In this document: piece after piece, positions 5,516 to 6,857 of the stretch
How positions within the stretch are numbered: the first letter of the stretch is position 1
How the letters are laid out: each line of letters begins with the position of its first letter
From: Pseudomonadota bacterium
GTDB taxonomy: Bacteria; Pseudomonadota; Gammaproteobacteria; Burkholderiales; Burkholderiaceae_B
Length of the DNA: 6,857 nt
Reading direction: 5' to 3'
Assembly: GCA_023389535.1 (NCBI GenBank)
Contig: JAEWEH010000017.1
Span: 1-6,857, forward strand
Notes under the pieces: model-generated
Seen by the model: only the letters and a program-made list of their open reading frames with translations
Databases searched by the model: none
Told to the model about the DNA's origin: nothing
Translations under genes and position numbers: made by a program

Positions 5516-6379
5516 TCAGAGTGCGGCAATTGCCTGGTCGTAACCGGCGCGCAAGGCCGTATAGACGGCGCCCGGCTTGCCGGCGCCCACTGGCTTGCCG
5601 TTATAAGTGGTAATGGGCAGCAGTTCCTTGGTGGCGGAAGACAGCATCAACTCGTCGGCCTCGTCCACTTCCTGCTGGGAAATCGGGCGCGCGTTGAAGG
5701 GTATGCCTGCCGCCTCGGCAAGCTCTTCCAGCAAACCATAGCGGATTCCCTCGAGAATCAGGTTGCTGCGTGGGGGGGCCAGCAAGGCGCCATCCTTGAC
5801 GACCCAGATATTGCAGGACGCACCTTCCGTCAGGTAGCCGTCGCGAAACTGCAGGACTTCGTCCACGCCCGCATCCACCGCGTGCTGCTTGGCCAGCACA
5901 TTGCCCAGAAGCGACACGGATTTGATCTCGCAGCGCAGCCAGCGCGTATCGGGCAGGCTGACTGCGGACAGGCCTTCTTCGCGCGCCTGCGCGCCAGGCC
6001 GCACAAAAGGGGAAACCATGCAGAACACGGTAGGTCGGGTATTGCTCGGAAAGCTGTGATCGCGCTTGGCCACGCCGCGCGTGACCTGTATGTACACCAT
6101 GCAGTCGCTCAGTCCGGAACGCTGCAACAGATCGGCCACCAGCGCTTCCCAGTCGGCCCGCTTCAGGTCGACCTTGATATCTATGGCCGCCAGGCTGCGT
6201 TCCAGCCTTGCCAGGTGCCCGTCCATGCGGAATGGCTTGCCGCCGTATGCCGGCACCACATCGTAGATCCCGTCGCCGAAGATAAAGCCGCGATCGAGCA
6301 CAGAAACCTTGGCATCGCCCAGCCGGACGAACTCGCCATTCAAATACACAATACTGTCATTATCGACATCAGGGATCAT
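5516..6379 (-). CDS. dat: D-alanine (D-amino acid) transaminase, PLP fold type IV
   Basis: A 287-residue aminotransferase that interconverts D-alanine plus 2-oxoglutarate with pyruvate plus D-glutamate, feeding peptidoglycan precursor supply or D-alanine breakdown in the cytosol. The PLP lysine is Lys153 in CEIKSVSLLGNVLAKQ (150-165). Arg58 fits the phosphate-binding arginine, and Glu185 in LTEGASCN (183-190) fits the residue near the cofactor pyridine nitrogen. The residues that set D-amino-acid specificity in the Bacillus enzyme (Tyr31, Arg98, His100) appear as Tyr39, Arg106 and His108 (RGVAKRDHSFP, 101-111). This favours D-amino acid transaminase over the related branched-chain transaminase or aminodeoxychorismate lyase. 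The start is supported by CAAGG at 6387-6391, seven bases upstream. Its neighbour dacC encodes an enzyme that liberates D-alanine from the wall. Confidence 0.94.
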   Translation of the reverse strand: MIPDVDNDSIVYLNGEFVRLGDAKVSVLDRGFIFGDGIYDVVPAYGGKPFRMDGHLARLERSLAAIDIKVDLKRADWEALVADLLQRSGLSDCMVYIQVTRGVAKRDHSFPSNTRPTVFCMVSPFVRPGAQAREEGLSAVSLPDTRWLRCEIKSVSLLGNVLAKQHAVDAGVDEVLQFRDGYLTEGASCNIWVVKDGALLAPPRSNLILEGIRYGLLEELAEAAGIPFNARPISQQEVDEADELMLSSATKELLPITTYNGKPVGAGKPGAVYTALRAGYDQAIAAL

Positions 6380-6568
6380 TTTTCTGCCTTGTATGAACGG
6401 ATAAGGGGCGGCTCACGCCGCCCTCTGCAGATACTATACACCGGGCGCCGATGCGCCGGGCGTCGCCACACCGCGCGTCGCCACGCCGGTACCGATGCAC
6501 CGACCCATTGCCCGCCGCCACACTGACCGTTACCGCGTCCTGCGCGATGCCGGCCATGCGGCACAGCA
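6380..6568 (-). promoter_or_regulatory. dacC-dat intergenic region with candidate promoter and GNRA hairpin
   Basis: On the minus strand TATAGT (6433-6438) is a -10 candidate predicting a start near 6426; no convincing -35 is visible. GGGCGGC (6406-6412) and GCCGCCC (6417-6423) form a perfect seven-base stem. Its minus-strand loop is GTGA, a GNRA-type tetraloop, so the stem would be very stable. If the promoter is right, the hairpin begins about four bases from the 5' end of the dat transcript, where it could protect the message. If not, it may be a weak dacC 3' structure. Further right, GCGTCGCCAC is repeated at 6460-6469 and 6475-6484. Confidence 0.4.
6460..6484. repeat. Two-copy 10-bp direct repeat, 15-bp spacing
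   Basis: GCGTCGCCAC occurs at 6460-6469 and again at 6475-6484, a period of 15 bases. A looser pair of CGATGC-containing, CCGG-rich blocks flanks it (about 6441-6460 and 6485-6502). It lies between dacC and dat, and no protein site is recognised. Confidence 0.4.
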
Positions 6569-6857
6569 TCATTCAAACAGCAGGCGCACTTTGTCGACCA
6601 TGCGGCCGAAGAAGCCCGCCTCGGGCACATCATCCATCACGAATAACGGTTCTTCGCGCAATACCTTGCCGTCCAGCGACAGCGACACGGTACCTACCTT
6701 GGCGCCCTTCTTCAGCGGCGCAATCAGCGGCTGGGTGTACTGCGCCAGCGGCTTGACTTCGGGGCCCTTGCCGCGCGGCACCGTGATCCAGGTGGGTGTG
6801 TCGGAACCCAGGCCGACGGTTTCCGCCTGGCCTTCCCACACACGTGCCGTGACCGCG
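6569..6857 (-). CDS. dacC: D-alanyl-D-alanine carboxypeptidase (PBP5/6 type), C-terminal part
   Basis: The 3' end of a gene that enters from the right edge; 95 codons plus one base are visible. The visible protein matches the beta-rich C-terminal domain of penicillin-binding proteins 5/6 (WEGQAETVGLGSD, then TWITVPRGKGPEVKP and APLKKGAKVGTVSLSLDGK). It ends in EAGFFGRMVDKVRLLFE, the short amphipathic helix that anchors these enzymes to the outer face of the inner membrane. The full enzyme trims the terminal D-alanine from peptidoglycan pentapeptides in the periplasm. The catalytic SxxK, SxN and KTG motifs would be in the missing N-terminal part, so activity cannot be judged. The visible GTG at 6839-6841 is internal; the true start lies beyond the window. 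The symbol could equally be dacA. Confidence 0.9.
   Translation of the reverse strand, partial: AVTARVWEGQAETVGLGSDTPTWITVPRGKGPEVKPLAQYTQPLIAPLKKGAKVGTVSLSLDGKVLREEPLFVMDDVPEAGFFGRMVDKVRLLFE

Noticed and set aside
5882..6526. A 214-codon plus-strand open frame antisense to dat
   Set aside because: The composition looks like an antisense shadow (His/Gln/Arg-rich) and the dat gene on the other strand is intact.
6839..6841. GTG as the start of a small gene at the right edge
   Set aside because: The frame stays open to the window end, and the residues before it (A-V-T-A-R) continue the PBP5/6 C-terminal domain, so this codon is an internal valine.

Overview
The window is GC-rich chromosomal DNA. 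The gene content and order (dacC, D-amino-acid transaminase, ybeD/DUF493, lipB ... lipA) are typical of betaproteobacteria, most likely the Bordetella/Achromobacter/Pusillimonas side of the Alcaligenaceae. That placement is an inference from recalled gene order and protein similarity; no search was run.

Layout. Positions 1-366 hold no gene I can support, except a candidate promoter at the right end. At 367-1125 (+) is a cysteine-poor Crp/Fnr regulator of the NnrR/DNR type. Convergent to it, at 1275-2324 (-), is a lipoprotein with a formylglycine-generating-enzyme-like (SUMF1) fold that resembles NirV, a protein associated with nitrite reductase. The rest is on the minus strand, read from the right edge leftwards: the C-terminal end of a penicillin-binding protein 5/6-type D,D-carboxypeptidase (dacC), a D-alanine transaminase (dat), ybeD/DUF493, octanoyltransferase (lipB), an enoyl-CoA hydratase-family protein, and lipoyl synthase (lipA).

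How the genes work together. LipB moves octanoate from acyl carrier protein to lipoyl domains and LipA inserts the two sulfurs, so the pair makes protein-bound lipoate. The crotonase-family gene between them is tightly coupled to lipB: the lipB stop codon lies inside its Shine-Dalgarno sequence. It lacks both catalytic glutamates of classical enoyl-CoA hydratase, so its reaction is open. DacC releases D-alanine from peptidoglycan and Dat interconverts D-alanine and D-glutamate, which gives a plausible D-amino-acid recycling link next door.

Most interesting signal. Three 14-bp sites of the form TTG-N8-CAA, with half-sites close to TTGCG/CGCAA, occur in the non-coding DNA around the regulator and the NirV-like gene. 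Two of them sit exactly 41.5 bp upstream of a start point predicted from a -10-like element, one for the regulator and one for the NirV-like gene. This suggests a small autoregulated nitrogen-oxide-responsive module inserted beside the lipoate operon. I saw no CRISPR array, tRNA, rRNA, insertion sequence or obviously novel multigene system.
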